Assembly (NCBI GenBank): GCA_030604735.1
Contig: JAUVVG010000032.1
Coordinates: 1 to 44,014 of the forward strand
DNA: 44,014 nt
From: Azoarcus sp.
GTDB taxonomy: Bacteria > Pseudomonadota > Gammaproteobacteria > Burkholderiales > Rhodocyclaceae
Direction: 5' to 3'
The notes beneath the pieces are model-generated. The model did not search any database. It was not told the origin of the DNA and worked only from the letters and a program-made list of their open reading frames with translations. The position numbers and the translations under genes are program-made. How positions within the stretch are numbered: position 1 is the first letter of the stretch; the number at the start of each line of letters is the position of its first letter. Positions 1 to 8,653 of the stretch are shown piece after piece.

Positions 1-394
1 ACGCATCCATGCTTTGCGCCCGCGAGATGCGCGGGAGCAGCTCCAGCGCAAACGCGGTGATCTCCTTCTTCACCAGCTGCTCGACCCGTTTGGCGTCGTA
101 CCAGGGTTGCAGCATGCCGATCAGCACACTTCCCGGCTTCATCGCCTCAATGCTGTTGAAACAGGGTGGTTGCACGCAAAGGACCAAGTCGGCCTTTGCG
201 AAAACCTCAGTGGATTCTGTAGCCAGGGTAATGCCTGTGAAGCTGTCATCTCCAAAGTGTGCAGGATCGCCAGCGCCACTTTCGACCAACACCTCCACGC
301 CCATGGAGACATACTTCTTGACAACCTCGGGCACGACCGCCAGACGACGTTCGCCAGACGTCGTCTCTCGAGGAATTCCGATGGTTAGTGACAT
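1..394 (-). CDS. pntA: NAD(P)+ transhydrogenase alpha subunit, N-terminal part (cut by window start)
   Basis: The minus strand reads an open frame of 131 codons from an ATG at 394 to the window edge. It begins MSLTIGIPRETTSGERR and reaches ALELLPRISRAQSMDA. These match the NAD(H)-binding domain I of the proton-translocating transhydrogenase alpha subunit (PntA/PntAA), an alanine-dehydrogenase relative. The RISRAQSMD stretch favours PntA over alanine dehydrogenase. GAGGA lies 6 bases before the ATG. The gene starts 9 bases after the aldolase stop, so it is probably co-transcribed with the meta-cleavage genes. In the family, the enzyme passes hydride between NADH and NADP+ using the proton gradient, at the inner membrane. 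A role in balancing NADH from the pathway is inference. The rest of the gene and any pntB lie outside the window. Confidence 0.88.
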   Translation of the reverse strand, partial: MSLTIGIPRETTSGERRLAVVPEVVKKYVSMGVEVLVESGAGDPAHFGDDSFTGITLATESTEVFAKADLVLCVQPPCFNSIEAMKPGSVLIGMLQPWYDAKRVEQLVKKEITAFALELLPRISRAQSMDA

Positions 395-403
395 TGATAG
401 TCC

Positions 404-1453
404 TCAATGCTGACTGGAGTGGGTAGCAAGCGCGGAGGACAGCTTCGCGAGGTTCAGCGCGGTATCCTCGATCATGTCCTCCTGGCCACCAACCATGCCG
501 CGCCGGCCCATCTCGACGAGAATGTCGCGTGCCGACACGCCATACTTCTGTTCAGCACGTTTGGCGAACAGCAGGAAGGAACCGTACACCCCGGCATAGC
601 CGAGCGTGAGCGCATCGCGGTCGATGCGGATCGGGAAGTCCATGATCGGCACGACAAGGTCCTCGGCTACGTCCTGAATACGGAACACATCGACGCCCGT
701 CTCGATACCCATCAGATCGCACACCGCCACCAGCACTTCCATCGGGGTGTTGCCCGCGCCCGCCCCCAGGCCGGCGGCGGCCGCGTCAATACGGGTCGCG
801 CCGACCTCGATCGCGGCGATCGAGTTGGCGACCCCCATTGCGAGATTGTGATGACCATGAAAGCCCAGCTCGGTCTCGGGCTTGAGCGCGTCGCGAACCG
901 CACCCAGACGCGCCTTCACCGTGTCGGGCAACAGATGCCCGGCCGAATCGGTCACGTAGATGCAGTTCGCACCATAGCCTTCCATCAACTTCGCCTGCCT
1001 GACCAGCCCCTCCGGGCTGTTCATGTGCGCCATCATCAAAAAGCCGACCGTATCCATGCCGAGCTTGCGGGCGTAGCCGATGTGCTGTTCGGACACATCC
1101 GCCTCGGTGCAGTGAGTGGCGACACGAATCGTGCTGACCCCGAGTTCATGGGCCATCTTGAGGTGATCGACGGTGCCGATGCCCGGCAGGAGCAGCGCCG
1201 ACACTTTGGCCTGCTTCATCAGTGGGATCACCGTGCCGAGGTACTCCTCGTCGGTGTGGGCCGGAAAGCCATAGTTGACCGAACTGCCACCCAAGCCGTC
1301 GCCATGGGTCACTTCGATCAGCGGCACACCCGCTTCATCGAGCCCGCAGGCGATCGTCTTCATCTGCTCGAGCGTCATCAAGTGACGCTTGGGGTGCATA
1401 CCGTCACGCAGGGTCATGTCGTGGACGGTGATTCTCCTGTCCTGCAGGTCCAT
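404..1453 (-). CDS. dmpG: 4-hydroxy-2-oxovalerate aldolase
   Basis: This DmpG/MhpE/BphI-type class II pyruvate aldolase splits 4-hydroxy-2-oxovalerate into pyruvate and acetaldehyde, the penultimate step of meta-cleavage pathways. The HMGL-like TIM barrel starts with the signature TLRDGMH, which carries the catalytic Arg and a metal-binding Asp. The metal-binding GFHGHHN follows mid-protein, then [10 protein letters not shown]. The length of 349 residues is normal. I take the ATG at 1453, because AAGGAG is 6 bases upstream. An ATG two codons earlier (1459) directly abuts that site. The acetaldehyde dehydrogenase gene lies immediately upstream. In this family the two proteins form a complex that channels acetaldehyde. 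mhpE is an equivalent name. Confidence 0.96.
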   Translation of the reverse strand: MDLQDRRITVHDMTLRDGMHPKRHLMTLEQMKTIACGLDEAGVPLIEVTHGDGLGGSSVNYGFPAHTDEEYLGTVIPLMKQAKVSALLLPGIGTVDHLKMAHELGVSTIRVATHCTEADVSEQHIGYARKLGMDTVGFLMMAHMNSPEGLVRQAKLMEGYGANCIYVTDSAGHLLPDTVKARLGAVRDALKPETELGFHGHHNLAMGVANSIAAIEVGATRIDAAAAGLGAGAGNTPMEVLVAVCDLMGIETGVDVFRIQDVAEDLVVPIMDFPIRIDRDALTLGYAGVYGSFLLFAKRAEQKYGVSARDILVEMGRRGMVGGQEDMIEDTALNLAKLSSALATHSSQH

Positions 1454-1464
1454 GCTCATCTCCT

Positions 1465-2403
1465 TCAGGCCACCAGCGTGGCGCGGTTCGATTCGAGTTT
1501 GAGACGTCCGGCGAGGATCTCCTCGGCAAACATCTCGGCGGCACGCGCAGCCGCGGCCGTCATGATGTCGAGGTTGCCTGCGTACCTCGGCAGGTAGTCA
1601 CCCAGCCCTTCGACTTCCATGAACATCGACACGCGGTGGCCGCTCGGTGTCGTTTCGAACACCGGGCCATTGACCAGCTTGTAGCCAGGCACGTACTTCT
1701 GCACCTCGGCAATCATCGCGTGGATGGACTCGGTAATCGCCGCCTGGTCGGGTTCGGTCTCGGTCAGACAATGCACGGTATCGCGCATGATCAGCGGCGG
1801 CTCGGCCGGGTTGAGGATGATGATGGCCTTGCCCACTTTCGCCCCGCCCACCTGCTCGACCGCGCCGGCGGTGGTGCGGGTGAATTCGTCGATGTTCTTG
1901 CGCGTGCCCGGGCCGGCCGAGCGGCTCGACACGGTGGCAATGATCTCGCCGTAGGCGACCGGCTGCACACGCGAGACGGCGGCGACCATCGGAATCGTGG
2001 CCTGGCCGCCGCAGGTGACCATGTTCACGTTCATCTCGCCGCGGCCAACATGCTCGGCCAGGTTCACCGGCGGCACGCAGTACGGACCGATTGCGGCGGG
2101 AGTGAGGTCGATCATCAGCACGCCCAGCTCATTGAGCTTGCGGCTGTTCTCGGCGTGAACATACGCACTGGTCGCGTCGAACGCGATCTGAATGTTGTCC
2201 GCCTTCACATGCGGAAGCAGACCCTCCACGCCTTCAGCGGTCGTCTTCAATCCCATTTCGCGAGCCCGAACCAGACCGTCAGAGGCCGGGTCGATTCCCA
2301 CCATCCACACCGGTTCGAGCACCGGGCTGCGCTTCAGCTTGTAGAGCAAATCGGTGCCGATATTGCCTGGGCCGATCAATGCGCATTTGATCTTGCTGGT
2401 CAT
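1465..2403 (-). CDS. dmpF: acetaldehyde dehydrogenase (acylating)
   Basis: It oxidises acetaldehyde to acetyl-CoA with NAD+ and CoA, the last step of the meta-cleavage lower pathway. The Rossmann motif GPGNIGTDL lies at residues 11-19 and the catalytic Cys131 sits in MVTCGGQAT. The 312-residue length equals the DmpF/MhpF/BphJ norm when the ATG at 2403 is used. That ATG has GGAGAG 4 bases upstream, and those bases are themselves the first codons of a longer frame starting at 2415. The gene lies just upstream of the partner aldolase, as expected for the channelling complex. Confidence 0.96.
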   Translation of the reverse strand: MTSKIKCALIGPGNIGTDLLYKLKRSPVLEPVWMVGIDPASDGLVRAREMGLKTTAEGVEGLLPHVKADNIQIAFDATSAYVHAENSRKLNELGVLMIDLTPAAIGPYCVPPVNLAEHVGRGEMNVNMVTCGGQATIPMVAAVSRVQPVAYGEIIATVSSRSAGPGTRKNIDEFTRTTAGAVEQVGGAKVGKAIIILNPAEPPLIMRDTVHCLTETEPDQAAITESIHAMIAEVQKYVPGYKLVNGPVFETTPSGHRVSMFMEVEGLGDYLPRYAGNLDIMTAAAARAAEMFAEEILAGRLKLESNRATLVA

Positions 2404-2423
2404 GTTGCTCTCCATTCTTGAAT

Positions 2424-3110
2424 TCAGGCTTCTGCCTCGACGTCACCCGCCGTCAGGTATTCCCACATTCGCTCGTACAATCGGCCATCGGTAACCGCGC
2501 GATCGCGAGACTCATCGGGCGAAAGGCGCAAGCCTTCCCTGCCCGAGCCAAGCACCTGCAATTCGACACGTGCCGCATCCTCCAGATACCAAGCCAGAAC
2601 GACCGCATCCTCAAGCGAATCCGCAACCGTAACGGCGCCATTGCCACGCATCACGATGGCACGCGCGCTCCCGAGCGCCTCAGCGAGCGAAGCGGCGACC
2701 GAGTCATTGCGCAACAGCCGCGGGTCATGCCAGAACGGGGGCGACGGTGCGAAGTACGCCCCCAAACCATGTCGCGCTTGTGGCGCAAGCCCCAGGGTCG
2801 ACAGTGCAATGACGGCAGGCGACTGAAAGCGGGCAATACCGCCAACCTCCGGACGCCGACGGTAGATCTGCTGATGGATACGGACCTCACCCAATACGTT
2901 TGCCGGCAGGGGTCCATTGACCGGGACCACGACACCCTCGTCATTGCTGCGTATCAGTCCCATCGGGCGCGGCGCACAGACCAGAAAGCGGTCTTCGTCC
3001 AGGCGCAGGCTGCAATGCCCGTAGGCATGCGCGAGCCCTGCCCGGCCCAGGGCACGCGCACCCAATCTGACGCGACGCTGGTCCAGCGCCGAGGCTTCGA
3101 TCGGTTTCAT
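2424..3110 (-). CDS. class II aldolase/adducin-like protein, possible ring-cleavage-product decarboxylase
   Basis: The 228-residue protein has the class II aldolase fold order: GHCSLR near residue 31, [10 protein letters not shown] near 74, RFQSP near 94 and MRGNGAV near 154. Aligned by eye to fuculose-phosphate aldolase, the metal-ligand Glu is kept (E75). The three metal-ligand histidines are replaced by Arg94, Gln96 and Asn157. Family knowledge: relatives of this fold act as decarboxylases on carboxylated catechols or their cleavage products, such as CmtD in p-cumate degradation. The position next to the extradiol dioxygenase suggests decarboxylation of a 3-carboxy-2-hydroxymuconate semialdehyde-type product. 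That function is inference. The ATG at 3110 has a GGGG/GAGGG site upstream; an in-frame GTG exists at 3119. An unrelated or regulatory role remains possible. Confidence 0.75.
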   Translation of the reverse strand: MKPIEASALDQRRVRLGARALGRAGLAHAYGHCSLRLDEDRFLVCAPRPMGLIRSNDEGVVVPVNGPLPANVLGEVRIHQQIYRRRPEVGGIARFQSPAVIALSTLGLAPQARHGLGAYFAPSPPFWHDPRLLRNDSVAASLAEALGSARAIVMRGNGAVTVADSLEDAVVLAWYLEDAARVELQVLGSGREGLRLSPDESRDRAVTDGRLYERMWEYLTAGDVEAEA

Positions 3111-3122
3111 CACCCTCACCCC

Positions 3123-3980
3123 TCAAGTCTTGAACTCGGGGATGTCGGGACGCGCACCCCACATGCAGAATCCCGCCGGCTCGAACGGAAACTGGCGCGG
3201 CCGATAGCTGCACTCGTCCGTGATCATGCGCACGCCCGACGAATACTCGTAGGTCATGCCATCAGGCCCCTCGAAATAGAGGAACATCGCACCAGAGGTC
3301 GGGTGACGGCCCGGTCCGAACACGATCCGAACGCCACGCTCGCGCAGCATGTAGTACGAACGCATGATGTCGTCGACGCTCGCCACCTGGTGATTGACGT
3401 GTTGCACCCCAGCGTATGTCGATGGAAACAACGCGATCTTGTGGTGCACTTCATCGATACGCAGCAACGGCGCATCACCAATCCAGTCACTGACCCTGGC
3501 GTTGCATACCGTGGTCCAGAATGCTTCGTCGCGACCTGGATCTGTCGTGCGCAAGCCCACGTGGCTGAAACCGGTAATGCCGGCATCACGACTGGCGAAG
3601 TAACGCCTGCCGCTGTGCTGCGGACGCCATACCAGGTCGATGGAATTGCCGCTCGGGTCCTTGAAGTTTATGAAGGCACGCACTCGACGTTGCTCGCACT
3701 CGTCCGGTGTTCCGAGGTGAACCGGACGACCGGCCTGCTCCAGCACCACTGCGGCGGCATCGAGCGCATCCCGGTCGTCGAGCTCGAAGGCGGTCGTGTG
3801 ATCCTGCGGATCACCTGAAAAATAGACGAGCGTGTGGTCGCGGTCGTCACTGCGGAAGTACACCGACTTGTGCTCGCGGCGCACCAACTCCAGGCCGAGA
3901 ACCCCGGTCGCAAAGCGTACGGTCTCGTCCAGATTCGCGGTTCCGAGCCGCACATACCGGATATCGTGCAGATTGATCAT
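3123..3980 (-). CDS. type I extradiol ring-cleavage dioxygenase (VOC family)
   Basis: This 285-residue, two-module vicinal-oxygen-chelate protein should cleave a catechol-type ring next to its hydroxyls using Fe(II) and O2. The C-terminal module keeps the 2-His-1-Glu facial triad, seen as His140 (FSHVGL), His194 (GVQHVNHQV) and Glu245 (TYEYSSG). The N-terminal module lacks a full triad, as is usual. The overall pattern resembles the BphC/CmtC-like branch rather than the classical XylE branch. That, and the neighbouring decarboxylase-like gene, suggest a 3-carboxy- or otherwise substituted catechol as substrate. The start codon overlaps the tautomerase stop (ATGA), so translation is probably coupled. 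Confidence 0.9.
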   Translation of the reverse strand: MINLHDIRYVRLGTANLDETVRFATGVLGLELVRREHKSVYFRSDDRDHTLVYFSGDPQDHTTAFELDDRDALDAAAVVLEQAGRPVHLGTPDECEQRRVRAFINFKDPSGNSIDLVWRPQHSGRRYFASRDAGITGFSHVGLRTTDPGRDEAFWTTVCNARVSDWIGDAPLLRIDEVHHKIALFPSTYAGVQHVNHQVASVDDIMRSYYMLRERGVRIVFGPGRHPTSGAMFLYFEGPDGMTYEYSSGVRMITDECSYRPRQFPFEPAGFCMWGARPDIPEFKT

Positions 3981-4168
3981 CGTCCCAACTCCTTGGCGGT
4001 CCTGCCGCCTATCCCCCAGTGATCCTTTGCAACCTCCTGCACGATCACGCGGACCGCATCGCGTCGCGCATCCAGTGCCTCACAAATCGCATCGGTAACT
4101 CGCTCGATCAGCTTTCGCTTTTCCTCGGCTCCACGGCCTTCCATGATGTAAAGCTGTGCAATCGGCAT
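3977..4168 (-). CDS. dmpI: 4-oxalocrotonate tautomerase
   Basis: It converts the enol to the keto form of 4-oxalocrotonate (2-hydroxymuconate to 2-oxohex-3-enedioate) in the dehydrogenase branch of meta cleavage. The 63-codon product begins MPIAQLYIMEGR. After Met removal this leaves the catalytic base Pro1, with Arg11, Arg39 and an aromatic (Trp50) at the family's active-site positions. I chose the ATG at 4168, not the longer frame, because the enzyme needs N-terminal proline and AGGGAGGG precedes it. Its stop overlaps the dioxygenase start by 4 bases. xylH is an equivalent name. Confidence 0.95.
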   Translation of the reverse strand: MPIAQLYIMEGRGAEEKRKLIERVTDAICEALDARRDAVRVIVQEVAKDHWGIGGRTAKELGR

Positions 4169-4178
4169 TTCGCCCTCC

Positions 4179-4967
4179 CTAGGTGAACCGGATCGATACC
4201 TGGCCGAGATCCTGGAACCGGGCAGTGACGACATCGCCCGCCACCACCGGAATCGCCTCGGTGATCCCGCCTGTCATCACGAAGCTGCCGGCCGGAACTT
4301 CCTCGCCGCGATCGGCCAGCAGGTTGGCCAGCATCGCGAGACTGGCGGCTGGATGACCCAGTACCGCTGCGCCGGCCCCGAGCGCGACCGTTTCGCCGTT
4401 CTTGTCGAGAACAACGCCAAGCGTGCGCAAATCCAGATCCTCGACCGCGCGGTTGCGCCCTCCGACGACGAAACGCGATGACGACGCGTTGTCGGCAATC
4501 ACGCTCTTCAGGTCGAAGCGGAAGTTCTCGTAACGCGAGTCGATGACTTCGATCGCCGGCACGGCAAAGTCGATCGCGGCCAACGCGTGCGAAATCGAGC
4601 AACCCGGGCCACGCAAGGGCGCTTTCGTCACAAACGCGATCTCGGCTTCGATCTTCGGATGAATCAGCTCGCTGACTTTCAGTTCGGCACTGTCGGCCAC
4701 ACTGAAATAGTCTGCTAGAAAGCCGTAGATTGGCGTCTCGACCCCCATCTGACGCATCTTCGCGTGCGAAGTCAGCCCCATCTTGAGCCCGACAATGCGA
4801 TCACCACGTGCGACCTTGCGTGCACGAATTGCCCACTGAATGGCGTAGGCGTCCGCCCAGTCCATATCCGGCTCGAGTGCCGTGATCTTGACGACCTCTC
4901 GACACTCGAGTTCGGCCCGTTCCAGATGCTCGGCAAGTTCGCCTATTCTGCTTGGCGATAATGTCAT
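4179..4967 (-). CDS. dmpH: 4-oxalocrotonate decarboxylase
   Basis: It decarboxylates 2-oxohex-3-enedioate to 2-hydroxypenta-2,4-dienoate with Mg2+. In the family it works in complex with the hydratase encoded just upstream. The 262-residue protein belongs to the FAH-like hydratase/decarboxylase family and shows GLKMGLTSHAKMRQMGV, the metal-binding IEAEIAFV, EVIDSRYENF and ADNASSSRFVVG. The xylI/dmpH assignment over hydratase rests on the tautomerase neighbour and on a second paralogue (4996-5778) that better fits the hydratase. The ATG at 4967 has AAGGAG 6 bases before it, and the longer open frame to 5030 overlaps the hydratase end. Confidence 0.92.
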   Translation of the reverse strand: MTLSPSRIGELAEHLERAELECREVVKITALEPDMDWADAYAIQWAIRARKVARGDRIVGLKMGLTSHAKMRQMGVETPIYGFLADYFSVADSAELKVSELIHPKIEAEIAFVTKAPLRGPGCSISHALAAIDFAVPAIEVIDSRYENFRFDLKSVIADNASSSRFVVGGRNRAVEDLDLRTLGVVLDKNGETVALGAGAAVLGHPAASLAMLANLLADRGEEVPAGSFVMTGGITEAIPVVAGDVVTARFQDLGQVSIRFT

Positions 4968-4995
4968 ATCCCGCTCCTTAGACGTGTTCTTCGAG

Positions 4996-5778
4996 TTATC
5001 GAAACCGCACCGACGCACTGCCGATCCCACCGATCGACACGCGAAGCGAATCTCCGCTTGCGACGCTCACCAGTTTTCCGAGCGAACCGGAAAGAATGAT
5101 CTCGCCGGCCTTCAGCCCTATACCCAAGCGCCCGAGCGTATTGGCAAGCCAGGCAACACAGTTGAGCGGATGACCCAGCGCGGCCGCGCCCGCGCCGGTG
5201 CATTCGAGCTCGCCATTCTTCTCCAACGCCATGCCGACCAGAGACAGGTCCACCCGGCGAGGATCGACGACCCGATCGCCGAGCACGATCATTCCGCACG
5301 AAGCGTTGTCCGCAACCGTGTCTGCGATGCGAATCTTCCAGTCGCGAATACGTGAGTCGACGATCTCGAAGCAGGCCATCACGCCCTCAGTCGCCGCCAG
5401 CACGTCTGCCGCGGTCACGCCCGGCCCCGCGAGGTCGCGCTTGAGCAGAAATGCAATCTCGCCTTCCGCGCGTGGCTGGATCAGGGTATCCAGCTCGATC
5501 GCGTCGCCCTCGGCAACCAGCATCCCGGACAGCAACCAACCGAAATCGGGCTGATGCACGTTCAACATGTCCTGTACCGCGCGACTCGTAACGCCGATCT
5601 TCTTGCCGATCACGCGCTCTCCAGAAGCCAGGCGGTGGCTGATCATCCGCTGCTGGATGGCATAGGCCTCATCGAGCGTCAGCGCAGGCACTTGTTCGGT
5701 AAGCGGCGCAATCGGCTCACGCATGACGAGCGCCTGGTACAAGGCGTCTCCATGCGCCTTGATCTGCTGTTCGTTCAT
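4996..5778 (-). CDS. dmpE: 2-oxopent-4-enoate hydratase
   Basis: It adds water to 2-hydroxypenta-2,4-dienoate to give 4-hydroxy-2-oxovalerate, the aldolase substrate. The 260 residues contain the family motifs GKKIGVTS, PRAEGEIAFLL (metal-binding Glu pair), EIVDSRIRDWK and ADNASCG. It is paralogous to the decarboxylase downstream, and the two proteins form a complex in related pathways. AGGAG lies upstream of the ATG at 5778. The gene follows the semialdehyde dehydrogenase by 14 bases. mhpD and xylJ are equivalent names. Confidence 0.93.
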   Translation of the reverse strand: MNEQQIKAHGDALYQALVMREPIAPLTEQVPALTLDEAYAIQQRMISHRLASGERVIGKKIGVTSRAVQDMLNVHQPDFGWLLSGMLVAEGDAIELDTLIQPRAEGEIAFLLKRDLAGPGVTAADVLAATEGVMACFEIVDSRIRDWKIRIADTVADNASCGMIVLGDRVVDPRRVDLSLVGMALEKNGELECTGAGAAALGHPLNCVAWLANTLGRLGIGLKAGEIILSGSLGKLVSVASGDSLRVSIGGIGSASVRFR

Positions 5779-5792
5779 CTATTTCTCCTGTC

Positions 5793-7259
5793 TCAGAGCT
5801 TCACGCAGACATTGCGCAGTTCGGTGTAGAACTCGAGCGAATGAACCCCACCCTCGCGTCCGATTCCGGACTGCTTCGACCCACCGAATGGCGTCCGCAG
5901 GTCACGCAGAAACCAGGCGTTGATCCAGCAGATGCCGACATCGAGCTTGCGTGCAAGCCGATGCGCCCGGGCGATGTCCTGCGTCCAGACCGTCGCCGCC
6001 AAGCCGTAAGGCGTGTCGTTGGCGAGGCGAACGACCTCATCCTCGCTATCGAAAGGACGAATGTGGCAGCACGGACCGAAGATCTCGTCACGCACCACGG
6101 TCGCGTCGTCAGCGAGGCCGGTCCAGATGGTCGGTTGTACCCAGGCGCCGGCCGTGAGCGTATCCGGCATCACCGGGACGCCACCGCCGGTAACGACGTT
6201 CGCCCCCTCCTCCACTGCGCGCCGGTAGTAGGACAACACCTTGTCGCGGTGCTCGAGACTGATCAGCGGACCCAGTCCGGTGTCGGGTTCGTTGGGGTGA
6301 CCCGGGGTGAGGGACTCGGCCCGCTCCTTCAACGCGACGACAAATCTCTCGAAAATGGAGCGTTCGACGTACAGACGCTCCGTACCGAGACAGACCTGGC
6401 CTGTATTGAGGAAGACTGCCCGAGCGATGCCATCCACCGCGGCGTCGAAATCCGCATCGGAGAACACGATGCCGGCATTCTTGCCGCCGAGCTCCAGCGA
6501 CACCCCACGTATCCCGTCTGCCGCGGCCTTCATGATGGCCGTGCCGGTACGCGTCTCCCCCGTGAACGTGATCGCATCCACGCCCGGATGACGGGTCAGG
6601 AACTCGCCGGCCGAGTCCGGCCCAAAACCATGGACGACGTTATAGACCCCAGCCGGGACACCCACCTTGAGCATGACCTCGCCGAGCAGCGTGGCGGTTG
6701 CAGGCGTTTCCTCGGAAGGTTTCACGACCACACTGTTGCCGCATGCCAGCGCCGGCGCCACCTTCCAGGTCATCAGCAATAGCGGCAGATTCCATGGGCA
6801 GATGACGCCGATTACGCCCTTGGGAACGCGTACCGCATAGTTGATCGCGCCACGCCCATCGGGCGTCGCCATCTCGAAGAACTCGCTGGACACGTTCTTG
6901 ACCACGTCGGCGAAGGTTTTGAAATTCGCAGCCCCACGCGGAATATCGACATGTGAAGCAATGCTGCGTGGTTTGCCGGTATCGGCAATCTCGGCATCCA
7001 GAAAATCGTCGAATCGACGATTGATCTCGTCTGCCACCTCGTAAAGCAGCGTGGTGCGCTCGGTCAAAGCCATCGACCCCCAAGGGCCATTCAGGGCAGC
7101 CCGGGCGGCTTTGACAGCTGAATCGACATCGTGTTGACTGGCCTCCCAAACCCTGCCGACCAGACCTCCATCCACAGGCGAGCGTTTCTCGAATGACTTC
7201 CCCTCGCTGCTGCGTAAATAGTGATTGTCAATAAAATTCAAGAACTCGGTGGCAGCCAT
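5793..7259 (-). CDS. dmpC: 2-hydroxymuconic semialdehyde dehydrogenase
   Basis: This NAD-dependent aldehyde dehydrogenase oxidises 2-hydroxymuconate 6-semialdehyde to 2-hydroxymuconate, opening the oxalocrotonate branch. With the ATG at 7259 it is 488 residues, close to DmpC/XylG. The active site is complete: Asn157 in CPWNLPL, Glu256 in VSLELGGKN and Cys290 in NTGQVCLGTE. The open frame extends to 7400, but GGAG lies 6 bases before the second ATG of a tandem pair (7262/7259). It is the first gene of the minus-strand catabolic operon and faces the LysR gene. A hydroxymuconic semialdehyde hydrolase gene was not seen. Confidence 0.94.
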   Translation of the reverse strand: MAATEFLNFIDNHYLRSSEGKSFEKRSPVDGGLVGRVWEASQHDVDSAVKAARAALNGPWGSMALTERTTLLYEVADEINRRFDDFLDAEIADTGKPRSIASHVDIPRGAANFKTFADVVKNVSSEFFEMATPDGRGAINYAVRVPKGVIGVICPWNLPLLLMTWKVAPALACGNSVVVKPSEETPATATLLGEVMLKVGVPAGVYNVVHGFGPDSAGEFLTRHPGVDAITFTGETRTGTAIMKAAADGIRGVSLELGGKNAGIVFSDADFDAAVDGIARAVFLNTGQVCLGTERLYVERSIFERFVVALKERAESLTPGHPNEPDTGLGPLISLEHRDKVLSYYRRAVEEGANVVTGGGVPVMPDTLTAGAWVQPTIWTGLADDATVVRDEIFGPCCHIRPFDSEDEVVRLANDTPYGLAATVWTQDIARAHRLARKLDVGICWINAWFLRDLRTPFGGSKQSGIGREGGVHSLEFYTELRNVCVKL

Positions 7260-7536
7260 CATTCGCTCCGTTGCCGTTGCAATGGAGCCCAGATTAGGGG
7301 CGAGACCACCCCGGGTCGAATGAAGAATCGAAATACACAATATGGGCCGACGAAATCTTCGCGCGATGGGGCCTCGGGGAGTAATGCGATTAGACTGCAC
7401 GGCTGGTTAGGACCCGCCTCGGTACATGGCCACGGCAATTGACGGACCCTGTCGGCTGACCTACCCTTGACATTCAGAGGCAGAGCGGGAACCTGTGTGA
7501 TCGCCAACTGCCCCAAAAAGGAGACAAGGCGAGACG
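7260..7536. promoter_or_regulatory. divergent control region between catabolic operon and LysR gene
   Basis: These 277 bases separate the start of the dehydrogenase-led operon (minus) from the LysR-type regulator (plus). No gene is visible. LysR proteins usually bind such intergenic regions and control both directions. A TTGACA near 7469 could be a -35 for the regulator, but no convincing -10 follows at the right distance. I could not pick out a clear T-N11-A dyad with confidence. Confidence 0.5.
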
Positions 7537-8454
7537 ATGAACCCGAATCGCATCGACCTGAATCTGCTCAAGGTCTTCGACGCCATCCTGCAGACAAGCA
7601 GCGTCACCATCGCAGCTTCGAATCTGGGCCTCACCCAGTCGGCGGTCAGCAACGCGCTCAGCCGGTTACGCGACGCGCTCGGGGATCCGCTTTTTGTGCG
7701 CACTTCCGAAGGCATGGTCCCGACGCCGCGAGCGAGCGAGATTGCCGTGCCGATCCGGCAGGGATTGGCGACCATTCGTCAGACACTGGAAAACTATGCT
7801 GGCTTTGATCCTGCCACCGCCGAGAGAACGTTTCGGCTGTTCATGACCGACGTCGGTCAGATGGTGTTGTTACCCAGCCTGATCGATCAGATTCGCGCTG
7901 CTGCGCCTGGCGTAGACATCCAGACCGCACAGGTTCCACCTTTCCGCTTGCGGGAGGCCGCAATGGAAAGTGGTGATGTGGACATTGCCGTCGGTTACTT
8001 TCTGGACTTCGAGGGACCTTTTCATTGCCAGCGTCTGTTCAGCCAGAGTTTCGTGTGCGTGGTTCGCAGTGACCATCCGCGCATTCAGGGGGGGATGGAT
8101 ATTGACGAATTCCTCCGTGCGGACCATCTGGTCTATCTCCCCTCGGGAGGCGGCCACGGCTATCAGGAGAACCTGGTCGAGCGATTCTTTCTGGAACACG
8201 GCATCCAGCGCCGGGTCGCCATCCGCGTCGCCCATTTTCTTGGTATCTGGAAAATTCTCGAGCATTCGGACCTCGTCCTGACGATTCCGTGCCGCCTCGC
8301 CCACGTTTGCGCCGGCATGATAGGCGCACAGGTGCTCGACCCCCCAGTCGAACTGCCTTCCTTCGACGTTACACAGTACTGGCATGAACGCTTTCATCAC
8401 GATCCGGCCAACCGCTGGTTGCGACAGCAGATTGCGACGCTATACGGCGTTTGA
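7537..8454 (+). CDS. LysR-type transcriptional regulator (NahR/NodD-like)
   Basis: The 305-residue protein has an N-terminal winged helix-turn-helix of the NahR/LinR/NodD class, with DLNLLKVFDAIL and LTQSAVSNALSRLRDALGDPLFVRT. A periplasmic-binding-like effector domain follows from about residue 90. AAGGAG precedes the ATG. Divergent transcription from the meta-cleavage operon, and position upstream of the porin and importer genes in the same direction, make it the likely activator of both sets. The inducer is probably the aromatic substrate or an intermediate. Target and inducer are inference. Confidence 0.92.
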   Translation: MNPNRIDLNLLKVFDAILQTSSVTIAASNLGLTQSAVSNALSRLRDALGDPLFVRTSEGMVPTPRASEIAVPIRQGLATIRQTLENYAGFDPATAERTFRLFMTDVGQMVLLPSLIDQIRAAAPGVDIQTAQVPPFRLREAAMESGDVDIAVGYFLDFEGPFHCQRLFSQSFVCVVRSDHPRIQGGMDIDEFLRADHLVYLPSGGGHGYQENLVERFFLEHGIQRRVAIRVAHFLGIWKILEHSDLVLTIPCRLAHVCAGMIGAQVLDPPVELPSFDVTQYWHERFHHDPANRWLRQQIATLYGV

Positions 8455-8653
8455 TCGAGTCACATCCTGGTCATCCCTACGCCTGAAGCGAACACTGCGC
8501 CTCGCGGTCAAGCCGAAACCTCATCAAGGACGTGAATCCGGAGGATGTCGAATCGTGATTCGACCTGACCGGACCCGGTGAATATTCTTCAAAGGCCTCG
8601 TCACGCACTCGAGTGCATGGCGAATCATCCAACCACCCTGGAGGCCTTTGAAA

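Noticed and set aside
2418-3818. 466-codon plus-strand frame across the aldolase-like and dioxygenase genes
   Set aside because: It covers two recognisable genes on the other strand and has no homologue-like content.
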